Positions 7,614 through 16,797 of a stretch of 64,000 bases of DNA are shown one piece after another; the first letter of the stretch is position 1, and the number at the start of each line of letters is the position of its first letter. The position numbers and the translations under genes are program-made. The notes under the pieces were generated by a model. That model was not told where the DNA came from. It saw nothing but the letters and a program-made list of their open reading frames with translations, and ran no database searches. Origin of the DNA: Lachnospiraceae bacterium (GTDB lineage: Bacteria > Bacillota > Clostridia > Lachnospirales > Lachnospiraceae); assembly GCA_021770755.1 (NCBI GenBank), contig JAETQI010000028.1:1-64000 (forward strand), given 5' to 3'.

Positions 7614-9008
7614 TTACACACCGAACAGCTCCTCATAACGAATCATACTGTTCTTATTCAGGTGCAGGGTTACAACGTCGATTTCCTCTTGTGTCATATC
7701 CTCTTTGAGACGCAGATATTCCTTCTTTGCCATATCAGCTCCAGACAGATTGTATGTCGCCATGATGAGCCAATAGCAGATCAGGCCATTGCCGGGGAAC
7801 AGTTCATGTGCCCTGGCTGCATACTGCATGACGCTTGCATAATCCTGTTGCTTTGCAAGTTCACGCATCAGGGCATCCGCGGCTTTGATATAGCGGACTT
7901 CATATTGACTGACAATATCATTCAGCCAGAGCTGATCTCTGCCGCACATGAACACCGGCCCTTTGTATAAGTCAACGGCCTTGCGAAGTTCATCAATTCG
8001 TTCCAGGCTGTTCGATGTCAGCTCGGCAGCCTTCATGTGTTTGTCAAACTGTTCCATGTCGGTAGTTATCTTCAGCTCCGGATTTCGCCTGTATCCGCTT
8101 CCTTCACGGACGATCAGTCTTGCAGACTGTCCGGTTCGTTTCGCGTACATATTGGAAAACCGGTAAATGCTGCCGCGTATCGCATTCGTATTACCGTCAA
8201 AGTCCTCTCCGGGATTTAGATGCTCAAAGATTTCTCTCGGTGAGTGGGCGCGTTCCGGCTTTAGCAACAGATAGGCAACAAGCTGGATGGTTTTCGGCGC
8301 ATTGATAATCTGCTCAGTCAGTGTACCGCCTGCCGTGCGGATTTCCAGGTCGCGGAAGAAACTGATATATACATCATAAGACTGTTCCATCGGGTTCATA
8401 GCCTCAATGATTTCCTCGCGTTCCATGGTATTTTGCTGAGCAAGCGCACGATGAAGAACGTAGGCAAAGATGAACAGCGCTTCTGGGTGGTTGAGATATC
8501 TTGATGGATTGCGTATGACAAGAAAACCGGTCGGTGACGGAGAGAAAGGAGAAGCTATGATTGACCTTGCGTCCAGCCGCTCATACAATGCGTATTCGAC
8601 CGGACAGGATTCTCTGATTTCACTCGTATCTGTCAGCACAATGAGGGAGGCGCTTTTCATGGATTCAAGCCACCGAGGCATAACCTCGGCATCTTCAAGT
8701 CCACTCAGTCTTTCAAGGGTCGTATCATTTACACCTCCTGACCGGAACCAGCATACCGGTCTCCACAGGCAAGTATCCATATCGATATCCATAACGCCTG
8801 ACCAATCACCGCCGTAAAAATCACAGACTGTTTTCAGCGTGAGATCGCTAATCTCTTTCGGATCATCGGTTTCATGCAGTGTACTTTCAAGAACCGTCTC
8901 AACAAGATTCTTTTCAACGCAGTATCTTAAGTATTCATCATCATATTGTTCCAATTCCTTCGGAAGGCGACGTCGATGCCTGTCGAGTTGCTTGAAGAAG
9001 CCTGCCAT
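7614..9008 (-). CDS. Transcriptional regulator with GAF-like, winged-helix and BTAD domains
   Basis: A 464-residue protein. Residues about 30-200 look like a GAF-type sensory fold (VCDFYGGDWSGVMDI, LDARSIIASPF). Residues about 215-310 form an OmpR-like winged helix (PKTIQLVAYLLLKP, GSIYRFSNMYA, IVREGSGYRRNP). The rest is a bacterial transcriptional activator (BTAD) helical repeat region (DKHMKAAELTSNSLERI, VSQYEVRYIKAADALM). This matches SARP-like activators, which bind DNA in response to an unknown signal. The ATG at 9008 follows AAGGAG. It stands alone between two terminators, downstream of an XRE gene, and probably regulates the nearby ICE genes. No ligand can be inferred. Confidence 0.8.
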   Translation of the reverse strand: MAGFFKQLDRHRRRLPKELEQYDDEYLRYCVEKNLVETVLESTLHETDDPKEISDLTLKTVCDFYGGDWSGVMDIDMDTCLWRPVCWFRSGGVNDTTLERLSGLEDAEVMPRWLESMKSASLIVLTDTSEIRESCPVEYALYERLDARSIIASPFSPSPTGFLVIRNPSRYLNHPEALFIFAYVLHRALAQQNTMEREEIIEAMNPMEQSYDVYISFFRDLEIRTAGGTLTEQIINAPKTIQLVAYLLLKPERAHSPREIFEHLNPGEDFDGNTNAIRGSIYRFSNMYAKRTGQSARLIVREGSGYRRNPELKITTDMEQFDKHMKAAELTSNSLERIDELRKAVDLYKGPVFMCGRDQLWLNDIVSQYEVRYIKAADALMRELAKQQDYASVMQYAARAHELFPGNGLICYWLIMATYNLSGADMAKKEYLRLKEDMTQEEIDVVTLHLNKNSMIRYEELFGV

Positions 9009-9049
9009 TTTGTTTCACTCCTTTCAGCGCTTAAAACGTGCACATACAA

Positions 9050-9089
9050 AAAACAACACAGTCCACCAGTATGGTACTGGCAGTCTGTG
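9050..9089 (-). terminator. Terminator after the XRE regulator
   Basis: A near-perfect 15-bp stem (CACAGACTGCCAGTA with TACTGGTGGACTGTG on the minus strand) is followed by TTGTTTTTT. It lies 38 bases after the XRE gene. Confidence 0.75.
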
Positions 9090-9126
9090 CTGCAATGATT
9101 CTATATCAGCTATCCCAAGGATGTGG

Positions 9127-9402
9127 TCAGGTGTTCTGTTTCAACAGATTATCGAACTGGGCCGGTGCACTCAGCAAAGTAGCAGGGTCTATTTCCAACG
9201 CATCGGCGATGTTATAGAACACCTCAAGCGAAAAGGACTTGGCTATTCCCGCAGCCTCGATTGAACTGATAAGAGAACGACTGACTGACGCACGTTCTGC
9301 CAGCTGCTCTTGGGACAGGCCGCGATACTTTCTGAACGTAGAAATGGTTATGCCCAGCTGAATGAGTCTGTCCTGATTCTTGAGGCTCATTTCCTTGTCC
9401 AT
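9127..9402 (-). CDS. XRE-family transcriptional regulator
   Basis: A 91-residue Cro/CI-type DNA-binding protein: IQLGITISTFRKYRGLSQEQLAERASVSRSLISSIEA is a classic helix-turn-helix, followed by a short dimerization helix region (FYNIADALEIDPATLL). The start is placed at ATG 9402, with an AGGCAGG region upstream; a GTG at 9408 is also in frame. It is a single-gene unit with its own terminator. Inverted repeats in its upstream region suggest autoregulation. It may act as the ICE repressor, but its targets are not known. Confidence 0.85.
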   Translation of the reverse strand: MDKEMSLKNQDRLIQLGITISTFRKYRGLSQEQLAERASVSRSLISSIEAAGIAKSFSLEVFYNIADALEIDPATLLSAPAQFDNLLKQNT

Positions 9403-9423
9403 GTTCACGCACCTGCCTTTCTA

Positions 9424-9492
9424 CTTATCCTGTATATATATTTTACCGCGGATAAGAGCGTTTTTCTGCACCTGCACATGAGCGTATGCTCA
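9424..9492 (-). promoter_or_regulatory. Candidate operator/promoter region of the XRE gene
   Basis: CTTATCC (9424-9430) and GGATAAG (9450-9456) form a 7-bp inverted repeat around an AT-rich TATATATA box, and TGAGC/GCTCA (9479-9492) forms a second, close dyad. The spacing to the start (about 22 bases) fits a promoter covered by operators. No clear -35 box was found. Confidence 0.4.
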
Positions 9493-9672
9493 CAATTAAA
9501 AACATACGACTTTAGTTGTACACTATTTATTTCAAAATTACGCATTTTATCATCCTCCAAGTCAATTTGCATACAGTATTGATAACTTCTGCAATGACTG
9601 GAGGCGATCGGCAGGGGACATTTTTAAGTCGCATGGAATGTGCGTTTCGTATCAGGCCGCAGGTACGCGGGC

Positions 9673-9708
9673 AAAAAAATAGCACAGCCACCATAGCAGT
9701 GACTGTGC
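9673..9708 (-). terminator. Terminator after the metallophosphoesterase gene
   Basis: A stem GCACAGTCAC / GTGGCTGTGC with a short loop is followed on the minus strand by TATTTTTTT. It lies about 22 bases after the stop codon at 9730. Confidence 0.8.
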
Positions 9709-9729
9709 AGGGGAAGTTCTTGGAATGTT

Positions 9730-10188
9730 TTAGGTGTGTGGAATTGTGATTTTCTCGATCTCTATTTTGCTGCCATCAACGGTCATCATAGCGAAGGTGA
9801 TCTCCTGATCGAACCGGCGTTTCCCACAGCTTCCCGGATTCAGCCAGAGGATGCCATCCATCATTTGCTCAGCGTATTTGTGAGAATGACCGTAGATAAC
9901 CACATCCGTATCGTGCAGATCTTTGGGCACAAATTTCTTGTTATGTACCACAAAGAACCTGCATTTCTCAATCTGAAAAGTCAGGCTTTCCGGTATATTC
10001 TCTGCCCATTCTTTATCGTTATTGCCGCGAACGACGTAGACCGGTGCAATTTCATTCAGGCGATCTATGATTTCAGGCTTATTGATGTCGCCACCGTGGA
10101 TGATAGCATCACAGCCGACAATGCTGTCAAGCACTTCCGGACGAAGTAGGCCATGCGTGTCTGAAAGAACTGCAATTTTTGTTGCCAT
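9730..10188 (-). CDS. YfcE/MJ0936-type metallophosphoesterase
   Basis: A 152-residue phosphodiesterase of the calcineurin-like fold with all metal-binding motifs: SDTHG (9-13), GGD (32-34), GNND (55-58), H in VVHNKK and GHSH near residue 100. These enzymes hydrolyse phosphodiesters with two metal ions in the cytoplasm; physiological substrates of this subgroup are mostly unknown. The gene begins 26 bases after the unknown 408-residue protein and is followed by a terminator, so it is the last gene of the unit that begins upstream. That unit may extend back into the BREX operon. Confidence 0.88.
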   Translation of the reverse strand: MATKIAVLSDTHGLLRPEVLDSIVGCDAIIHGGDINKPEIIDRLNEIAPVYVVRGNNDKEWAENIPESLTFQIEKCRFFVVHNKKFVPKDLHDTDVVIYGHSHKYAEQMMDGILWLNPGSCGKRRFDQEITFAMMTVDGSKIEIEKITIPHT

Positions 10189-10214
10189 CAGCTCAACCTC
10201 CCAGCAATCAATTC

Positions 10215-11441
10215 TTATCTTGCCACCAGATAAATCTGCTTGTCATCGAAACAGATTTCAGCAGTGTGATTGTAAATCAGAATCATATCCCGCATTTTCT
10301 CTGTAAATACGCCAGTTCCGGGATTGCTAATTTCCGCAAAAGCCTTCACAACGTTCCGTTCCATGCCGACAGCATTGTTTTTCAGCCGTTCGCCGCTGTC
10401 CTGCAGGAATTCATCGACCTGTCCGTCCTTGATTTTCGGAATACTGCCAATTAATCTGCCCACGGCATTGCTGGCGCTTCCGATTCCCTTCAATAGATTT
10501 GCCTCGAGTGCAGAGTTGCCCAGCCTTTCCAAGTATTCAGAGCACTTGCCATATAAATCTCGGTATGTCATGGAGAGTGATTCTATTTCCTCTTTAATCC
10601 CGGTGATATACTCTTCCTTGAAGTTGCCACTCAACATGATTTCCAGCAGGGAGGCCAGCGAGAATGTGTACAGTGAGAGCCGGTAATACTTGAATTTCTT
10701 CAACAGGTCTTTCAGCGTAGATTTCACCTTCATTTGTGCCACAACCAGCTGTCTGGAATTCAACACTTCCGTGACCTGTTTTTGATAGGACAGCATATTT
10801 TTCCGAGCAGTTCTCTGCAAATCCAGAACCATCTTGTGATTGCTCTGAAGATAATGCTCATTGTCCCAGTTATATTTGTATTTACTGATCATGCTGACCA
10901 GCGTCTCGACATCAGCTTCAATCTCTGATTCTTTCTCAACCTCAAGAAATGTGAGAATCTGCTTCTGCATTTCTGCAATGCTGTCAAGTTTCTGTTCAAT
11001 GGAGAACAGCGCAATCGCCATCAGCATTGTGGCAGGGTCAATCGGCACCGTGGCTGTGCTTGTTGCAGTTAACGGTCCCGCAGACTGGAGCTGCGCGAAT
11101 TTGGATGTACCGTCGGCGCATTTGAACGCACCCCAGAAGTTTCCGTTCCGTGCAACCTTCAGTGCATCTCCAACCCCGGCGTTTGCGAGACGATATAGCC
11201 CCTGTGCATTCACCGTTGTCGTCTGCGTCACGGTATGCAGCGCCGGGATCAGCGAAGATACACCAGCCCCCAATGTAGCAAGCTGTGCGATGGGCATACT
11301 GAATGTAACCTTCTCCGCAAGCTCCGAACGGGCGTCCATCAGAATATCATTCGTGACTTCGATAATATCTGCCTGATGAGGGATGACTCCATGTCCTTCC
11401 GGATGGGTTTCCATGTCATCTATTCTCGTAATTTTTCCCAT
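10215..11441 (-). CDS. Uncharacterised mostly helical protein (408 aa)
   Basis: I do not recognise this protein. It begins with a short acidic stretch, then a moderately hydrophobic, Ala/Thr-rich region (about 45-75, IAQLATLGAGVSSLIPAL), another hydrophobic segment (about 130-145, PATMLMAIALFSI) and a long helical part rich in Lys/Glu (about 150-300), with a Gly/Ser-rich segment near 330. There is no signal peptide. Two hydrophobic stretches in a helical protein recall pore-forming or membrane-associated proteins, but this is only a guess. The ATG at 11441 follows GGAGGATC. It lies between the YjbR gene at the end of the BREX train and the phosphoesterase. Confidence 0.7.
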   Translation of the reverse strand: MGKITRIDDMETHPEGHGVIPHQADIIEVTNDILMDARSELAEKVTFSMPIAQLATLGAGVSSLIPALHTVTQTTTVNAQGLYRLANAGVGDALKVARNGNFWGAFKCADGTSKFAQLQSAGPLTATSTATVPIDPATMLMAIALFSIEQKLDSIAEMQKQILTFLEVEKESEIEADVETLVSMISKYKYNWDNEHYLQSNHKMVLDLQRTARKNMLSYQKQVTEVLNSRQLVVAQMKVKSTLKDLLKKFKYYRLSLYTFSLASLLEIMLSGNFKEEYITGIKEEIESLSMTYRDLYGKCSEYLERLGNSALEANLLKGIGSASNAVGRLIGSIPKIKDGQVDEFLQDSGERLKNNAVGMERNVVKAFAEISNPGTGVFTEKMRDMILIYNHTAEICFDDKQIYLVAR

Positions 11442-11518
11442 AGTGTGATCCTCCGAGTATGTTTTGTTGAGCCGAGAACTTTCGTCTCATAACGGTGCAA
11501 GTATTTTTCGCGAGCCTG

Positions 11519-11914
11519 CTATAAAGATGCCTGCTGTTTTCCGGTACGCTTCGGGGCTTTTCTCCGAGAGCTTGTCAGCTGATAGCTGAACTCAATCAGT
11601 TCTTTTATCTCATCATCAGCCACAGGCCCACACAGCAGTATCGAAACCCATTTTTCCTTGTTCATATGGTATGCCGGATAGAATCCCGCCTGCATTCGGA
11701 GCATACCAATGATGGTTGGATCACATTTCACATTCAGCACGTCAACCACACCGTTTCCGTCCATACCAAGCTTTGAGCGATCAACTTCGATGATGACACC
11801 ATACCACTTATTGTTTTCTGCATGGCGCAGAACAGCGTTCCAATCCTTCCACGGATAATCCGGTTTCGTCCAGTAACGCTGCCTGCACCAGTCGAATACT
11901 TCTCGCCTGTTCAT
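11519..11914 (-). CDS. MmcQ/YjbR-family protein
   Basis: A 131-residue protein of the YjbR fold: REVFDWCRQRYWTKPDYPW at the N-terminus, LNVKCDPTIIGMLR, then YHMNKEKWVSILL, which are the family's usual signature regions (the CyaY-like DNA-binding fold). A basic tail follows (SSRRKAPKRTGKQ). Function is unknown for most members. It starts 8 bases after the brxA stop, so it is probably the last gene of the BREX operon. Its weak ribosome binding site suggests coupling to brxA. Confidence 0.8.
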   Translation of the reverse strand: MNRREVFDWCRQRYWTKPDYPWKDWNAVLRHAENNKWYGVIIEVDRSKLGMDGNGVVDVLNVKCDPTIIGMLRMQAGFYPAYHMNKEKWVSILLCGPVADDEIKELIEFSYQLTSSRRKAPKRTGKQQASL

Positions 11915-11921
11915 TGCTGTC

Positions 11922-12629
11922 TCATGTATTTAGAGAGATTGATAACTCTCCACCAAAGTTGTTCATCGTAAACCGGTTATCTTCAAGCAGGTATTCTTTC
12001 TCTACCACATATTGAAATGGGTAAAAATACGTGGAATTATTCAGTTCTGCAAAGGAATAATATCCACTGTTGTCAACAAGCATCATCGTATATACCATGA
12101 ACACAGATACTCTTTTGTTGTAAACTGTGTGCTTTGCAATCTGGTATCTACCTGGCTTATCACAATGGATGACATCCAGCTCTTTTAATGTCGAAATCAA
12201 CTTATCGACAGAATGAAAAAGTGTTGTTCGCTCGCCCCATTCGTCATAAAGTTTTTGCTTAATCTGGCTTAACGCAATTTCATCTTGAAATTCTGACATT
12301 TTCCCAATTAGTTTACACATATCATTGAAAACAGGGTAGGCTGCCATCATCATGCACCAATGAACTTCCAGTGCATACTCAGGCAAGTCTTTTATGATGC
12401 TGAGCGCTTCACATTTTAATCTGCTATTGATCTCATTTTCGTAGACCCAAATACACATTAATATTTCTCGAGTTTTCCTCAAAACTGTTGGGCTCGATAT
12501 TTCAAAACTAAGATATTCATTCAGCTGATCATGTATCTCTGCTTCCGAGAGCCCTTCTATCACCAACTCGGCTGTTTTGTTCAGCCACTGCATCTTTAAT
12601 TTCCTTGATAAACCTACCATCTTAGCCAT
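11922..12629 (-). CDS. brxA: BrxA-like protein (DUF1819 family)
   Basis: A 235-residue soluble protein. The N-terminal half (LSRKLKMQWLNKTAELVIEG, FEISSPTVLRKTREILMCIW) matches the pattern of the BrxA/DUF1819 family, and the C-terminal part looks like winged-helix segments (DVIHCDKPGRYQIAKHTVYN). BrxA is a small DNA-binding BREX component; in E. coli-type systems its role in defence varies. It overlaps the end of pglZ by 8 bases and has a GGAG site inside that gene, so it is translated with it. Position at the end of a BREX type 3 set supports the name; the similarity itself is moderate. Confidence 0.72.
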   Translation of the reverse strand: MAKMVGLSRKLKMQWLNKTAELVIEGLSEAEIHDQLNEYLSFEISSPTVLRKTREILMCIWVYENEINSRLKCEALSIIKDLPEYALEVHWCMMMAAYPVFNDMCKLIGKMSEFQDEIALSQIKQKLYDEWGERTTLFHSVDKLISTLKELDVIHCDKPGRYQIAKHTVYNKRVSVFMVYTMMLVDNSGYYSFAELNNSTYFYPFQYVVEKEYLLEDNRFTMNNFGGELSISLNT

Positions 12630-14085
12630 GTTTTTTCTCCGCCTTTATCTTTATAAATGGGACAACAACCTCGTCGATTGTCATTCCACCATGGGTCATT
12701 ACCTGCTCACCAAAAACATCAAGAGACATCCCTGCATCACAGATCAAATACTCATATTCTTTCGGTAAATAGTATTTCGGATAATCAACTAACCCAAATC
12801 TGTCTTGTAGTTTTTCTTTATCTGCAAAATCCTTTAGAACCAGCATTCGATGACTTTTCGTTTCTATGTCAACACCAGCTCCAACGTACTTTCCGACACC
12901 TGTACACTGTGTATTACCATGATCTGCTGTAATATATACATCAAAACCATCTGACAATAATCGCTCTGTCAGCTGTCTTAGCTTCCCTTCATTAGTCAGT
13001 ACAGATATATCATTGTACATGCCAAGCCTTCCTTGTGGTTGTGCATGAACCATATCGTCTACATCATTGATTATGATAACTCCACATCGAACAAAATAGT
13101 CAAACTCCGCGCAATATCCACGAACATATCCAATCTGGCCATCTGTGTATCCCATTTTCTTGGCACATGCTATAAATTCAGCTTTTTCTTTACTTTGAAT
13201 CCAAGGCTCCCACAGTTGGCTTGGAAATTTACCTGAAAGCAAGCATTGCCGAGATATGGATGTCGTACTAGGAATCATTGCGAACATCGCAGACTGCTCA
13301 TATTCTATCCCATAGAAAGATTCGGATATAATATTCCAATCAAACTCCGACATTCCATCCATCACAACAATAACGAATTTATCACTATTTTCATGTATAT
13401 AGTCCATCGTATGACTTACCAATACCGGAGTAGCTCTATCGATTTTTGTAGATAATGTGCCAAATGACTTCATAATGTAATCTTGAAATAGCTCATTGAT
13501 TCGTTGAGTATCAATATTAAGCCCATACTGGACAGAATATCGGTCAATCAAAGCTTTTTCCTCAGCAATATGATACCATTCTCTATATGTAAGAGCGTCA
13601 TTCAACCTCAAAAGAATCGTCTTCAACCTTTCGGAGAAATAGGTAGACAAATTGCTCTTACTATAGACAACCGAATCGAAATACTGTTCAGTTTGCTCAC
13701 GCCGCAATAAGTTTTCATAATTATCGGAAATGACCATCGTTAGCAAGTCCAAATCCATTATGGACTTTTTCTGCAGCACATCTGGATTCAATTTAGGAAA
13801 AAGCATGTGCAATGATACCGTATATGCGGAAAACCGTTCAAGTATATCGTAGGGAATATATGCTCTGTTCTCATGCACCACTGCAATTTTGCATTTGCCA
13901 TATTTCACTTTCTCTTCATATTCAATACGAAAACTAAGATCATCCTTATATTCAACAATTTCAAATCCATGCACTGCAAAAGCACTAACATAACCGGTAC
14001 GGCAATTCAAGCCTTCTGAATCATTGATTAATATGAAATCAGAATACCTGGCAGGCGAATGATCGTACACATATTCCCCAAACAT
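12622..14085 (-). CDS. pglZ: BREX alkaline-phosphatase-like protein PglZ
   Basis: A 487-residue PglZ-domain protein. The alkaline phosphatase-superfamily core is clear: VVMDGMSEFDW (metal-binding Asp, about 243-253), PSTTSISR with the Thr/Ser nucleophile region (about 277), ITADHGNT (about 401) and HGGMTIDEVVVPF near the C-terminus. PglZ is an essential BREX component thought to act as a metal-dependent nuclease or phosphodiesterase together with PglX. At 487 residues it is shorter than the ~650-850 usual for the family, mainly in the N-terminal part. It starts 2 bases after the helicase stop with a GGAGG site and overlaps brxA. Confidence 0.88.
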   Translation of the reverse strand: MFGEYVYDHSPARYSDFILINDSEGLNCRTGYVSAFAVHGFEIVEYKDDLSFRIEYEEKVKYGKCKIAVVHENRAYIPYDILERFSAYTVSLHMLFPKLNPDVLQKKSIMDLDLLTMVISDNYENLLRREQTEQYFDSVVYSKSNLSTYFSERLKTILLRLNDALTYREWYHIAEEKALIDRYSVQYGLNIDTQRINELFQDYIMKSFGTLSTKIDRATPVLVSHTMDYIHENSDKFVIVVMDGMSEFDWNIISESFYGIEYEQSAMFAMIPSTTSISRQCLLSGKFPSQLWEPWIQSKEKAEFIACAKKMGYTDGQIGYVRGYCAEFDYFVRCGVIIINDVDDMVHAQPQGRLGMYNDISVLTNEGKLRQLTERLLSDGFDVYITADHGNTQCTGVGKYVGAGVDIETKSHRMLVLKDFADKEKLQDRFGLVDYPKYYLPKEYEYLICDAGMSLDVFGEQVMTHGGMTIDEVVVPFIKIKAEKKHG

Positions 14086-14087
14086 TA

Positions 14088-16760
14088 TTACGCCTCCAAT
14101 CTTATCAACATCATTAGGCGGAAATCCGGAAGAATAGTTCCACTTTTTTTATATTCTGATTCAATTTCTTCTTCCTCTTGATTAAGTTTCGCTATTCTTG
14201 ACCGACGGATATTATCGATACCTATATGTTCCGCCGCATCACGACGCAAAGACAATGCATATTTGTATTTATCATACTGTTCTTTACTTCGCTTTTCCTG
14301 ACGATCTTTTAGTTCAACGAATGTATTGTAAGCAAAGTCCATACTAATTTCCTGGAGTCGCTGATAATCTGATTCAGGAATATTGGGAACCATGTTACAT
14401 ACAAGCTGACTATTTTCATCCAAAAAAACATCCATTATTCTGCTTCCAGCCATAGGACGAAGTAAAAAGGAATCATTCACAAAAATAGGAAGAATCCGCT
14501 TTCCTTGGACGTCCTCAGAAATAGAAAGCTCCCAGAGCATAAAATAACCCGCTTCATTTGGAAAATTCCGAATCCCAACCGATAGAATTTGTGATGTGTG
14601 ATCTTGCAAAATGTTTCCACTCAAGTGGCTGGTAATCATCTCATCGCTAATGCTGATTCTATCGATCAAGGTAAGATCCCGACCTTTCCAAGATTCATAA
14701 TACGCAAGCATTTGCCTTAAAGCAGCATCAATATCGAAATTAGATTCTTTCCCAACCAGCTCGGTCAAATCTTTCTCTTCATGGAGAATATCCTTATACT
14801 TGATAGCATTAGCTGCCTGTTGGCGCATCTCCTTTTCAACGGAAATAATATTTTGCTCAATACGCGAGGAATGACCAATAGAATTCATATATGCATCAGT
14901 AAAATCGCACTCAGCCACTTCGCTGTCCAATACATCAGAATATTTATCAACGCCCAATTCTTTCATAATGACAGACAGCTTTTCTTCCAATACATCGCGA
15001 ACTCGGCTTTCCACCGTATCCTTAATAATGAAATTGTAAATATGAACATCTCGCTGCTGGCCAATACGATCAGCACGGCCACAACGCTGTTCAATTTTCA
15101 TGGGGTTCCATGGCAGATCATAATTTATAATAACATTCGTAAACTGCAAGTTAAGACCTTCACCGCCTGCATCTGTTGATATAAAAATGCTTGTATGTGT
15201 CTTAAAGTCGTTTAGCGCCTCATTTCGCTCTTCCATATCCATACTTCCGTTTAGAATACTGACAGAATATCCCCTCGACTCTAGCAAGTCTTTCAAATAA
15301 ATCTGCGTTCCCACAAACTCGGTAAAGAGAATAACTTTCTGTGCCGGATCCTCGCTCTGAAGCGCATCAATAGTGTCAAACAACGCTTCTACTTTAACAT
15401 CGGGATGCTGAAATTCAGCTTGTTTTGCTACAGAAATAATAAGCTTCAGTTCCTCAATTTCAGCATTCCGATCAAGTGACATAGCCTCCATAGCGTCAGC
15501 GTCACCATCTTCAATATCACGTTCTTCAAGATCAGCTTCGCTCATGGAGCTGGCGCGTGTTTCTTCCTCTAAAAGAATATGTAAACGGCGCTCCAGGCTT
15601 TGGTGAACTGCAGCAGTACTACTTGTCACCATGCGCTGCATAATAATCATGAGGAAAATAAGGCACATGTTTTTCTTCCGATTACGTCTTGCCTTATCAT
15701 AAGTTTTAGAAACATACGAACTGACCAATTCGTAAAGCTGTCGCTGCAATGAATGCCGTTCGTCCCAATGCAACTCTACTAAATGGGTATATCGCTTTTT
15801 GAAAAGCAAATTTCCATTATTATCAATTGCCTCACGTTTTTCTGTTCGAATCAGATACGGCGCAACTTGTTCCTTAACGATAGATTTATAGTTTGGGAAA
15901 GCCTGCTCGTCCAACAGCCGCACCAAACGCAGAAACGGTTCTGTTTTTCCATTATGGGGCGTAGCAGTCAACAAAAGAAGATATGGGCTTGCCTGAGAAA
16001 GAAGATATCCCAGCTTATAACGAGCCACATCGCTGGATGAACCTGCGACACGATGTGCTTCATCAATAATAATTAGGTCCCAGCCACTATTGATAATAGC
16101 CTCAATCCGTTCCTGATTATACTTCTCAATCCGCTCATCTGGCCAACCAGCATGTTTTTCCACCGGTTTGATTGAATCCATCGGTGAAATGATCTGGTCG
16201 AATTGACCGTAAACATCGTCATTATCTGTCAAACGACGGATCGTTTCAAAATCAGATGGCAGTATTACTTGAAACTTTTCATGGAACTTCTCCTGCATTT
16301 CCGAAGACCACTGACTAACCAGCCCAGTAGGGCAAACCACTAGGATACGCTTGACTAAACCACGAGCTTTCAATTCTTTGATAATCATGCCTGCTTCAAT
16401 CGTTTTTCCCAATCCAACTTCATCCGCCAAAATATAGCGAATGTTATTTGTCTCCAAAGCACGATTCAACACATGCAGCTGATGAGGCAACGGAATGATT
16501 CCGCTAGACAAAGAAGAAAGTATACCGGAAGCGGTTTCGTTTTTGATTTTTGAGAGCAACATGACATAACGCAGATAATTTTCGTCCAACTGCGTCTCAT
16601 TACCACCCATATGTAATTGTTCCTCTGTCGCTCTGTATACATTTCCGGTCGCCGGATTAAACACCTTATAGGAAGTATATCCCCATAACTCGATGTGCTC
16701 CATGATCTGCACATTGGCTCCGTTATGTGAATCAAAAACAAAATCGCCTATATTAAACAT
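14088..16760 (-). CDS. brxHII: SNF2-family DNA helicase, BrxHII-like
   Basis: An 890-residue superfamily 2 helicase/translocase: DEVGLGKTIEAG (Walker A, near residue 118), LIIIDEAHRVAG (about 235), LLLTATPHNGK (motif III), then the C-terminal lobe FTEFVGTQIYLKDLL, STDAGGEGLNLQF and QRCGRADRIGQ (motif VI, about 585). The tail has a coiled coil (KDRQEKRSKEQYDKYKYA). This architecture fits the DrmD/BrxHII type of defence helicase that works with BREX type 3 or DISARM systems on DNA. It is followed 2 bases later by pglZ and preceded by the OLD nuclease gene (37-base gap). The ATG at 16760 has AAGGATG upstream. Confidence 0.9.
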   Translation of the reverse strand: MFNIGDFVFDSHNGANVQIMEHIELWGYTSYKVFNPATGNVYRATEEQLHMGGNETQLDENYLRYVMLLSKIKNETASGILSSLSSGIIPLPHQLHVLNRALETNNIRYILADEVGLGKTIEAGMIIKELKARGLVKRILVVCPTGLVSQWSSEMQEKFHEKFQVILPSDFETIRRLTDNDDVYGQFDQIISPMDSIKPVEKHAGWPDERIEKYNQERIEAIINSGWDLIIIDEAHRVAGSSSDVARYKLGYLLSQASPYLLLLTATPHNGKTEPFLRLVRLLDEQAFPNYKSIVKEQVAPYLIRTEKREAIDNNGNLLFKKRYTHLVELHWDERHSLQRQLYELVSSYVSKTYDKARRNRKKNMCLIFLMIIMQRMVTSSTAAVHQSLERRLHILLEEETRASSMSEADLEERDIEDGDADAMEAMSLDRNAEIEELKLIISVAKQAEFQHPDVKVEALFDTIDALQSEDPAQKVILFTEFVGTQIYLKDLLESRGYSVSILNGSMDMEERNEALNDFKTHTSIFISTDAGGEGLNLQFTNVIINYDLPWNPMKIEQRCGRADRIGQQRDVHIYNFIIKDTVESRVRDVLEEKLSVIMKELGVDKYSDVLDSEVAECDFTDAYMNSIGHSSRIEQNIISVEKEMRQQAANAIKYKDILHEEKDLTELVGKESNFDIDAALRQMLAYYESWKGRDLTLIDRISISDEMITSHLSGNILQDHTSQILSVGIRNFPNEAGYFMLWELSISEDVQGKRILPIFVNDSFLLRPMAGSRIMDVFLDENSQLVCNMVPNIPESDYQRLQEISMDFAYNTFVELKDRQEKRSKEQYDKYKYALSLRRDAAEHIGIDNIRRSRIAKLNQEEEEIESEYKKSGTILPDFRLMMLIRLEA

Positions 16761-16797
16761 TTCAATTCATCCTTCAAAAAACAATCTCATATTCTGG

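Larger units (their letters stand above)
9403..9729. other. 327-base intergenic region upstream of the XRE gene
   Basis: No gene is seen. It holds the XRE upstream region with two inverted repeats and an AT-rich stretch, then the terminator of the metallophosphoesterase gene (9673-9708). The middle part (about 9500-9660) shows nothing recognisable. Confidence 0.5.
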
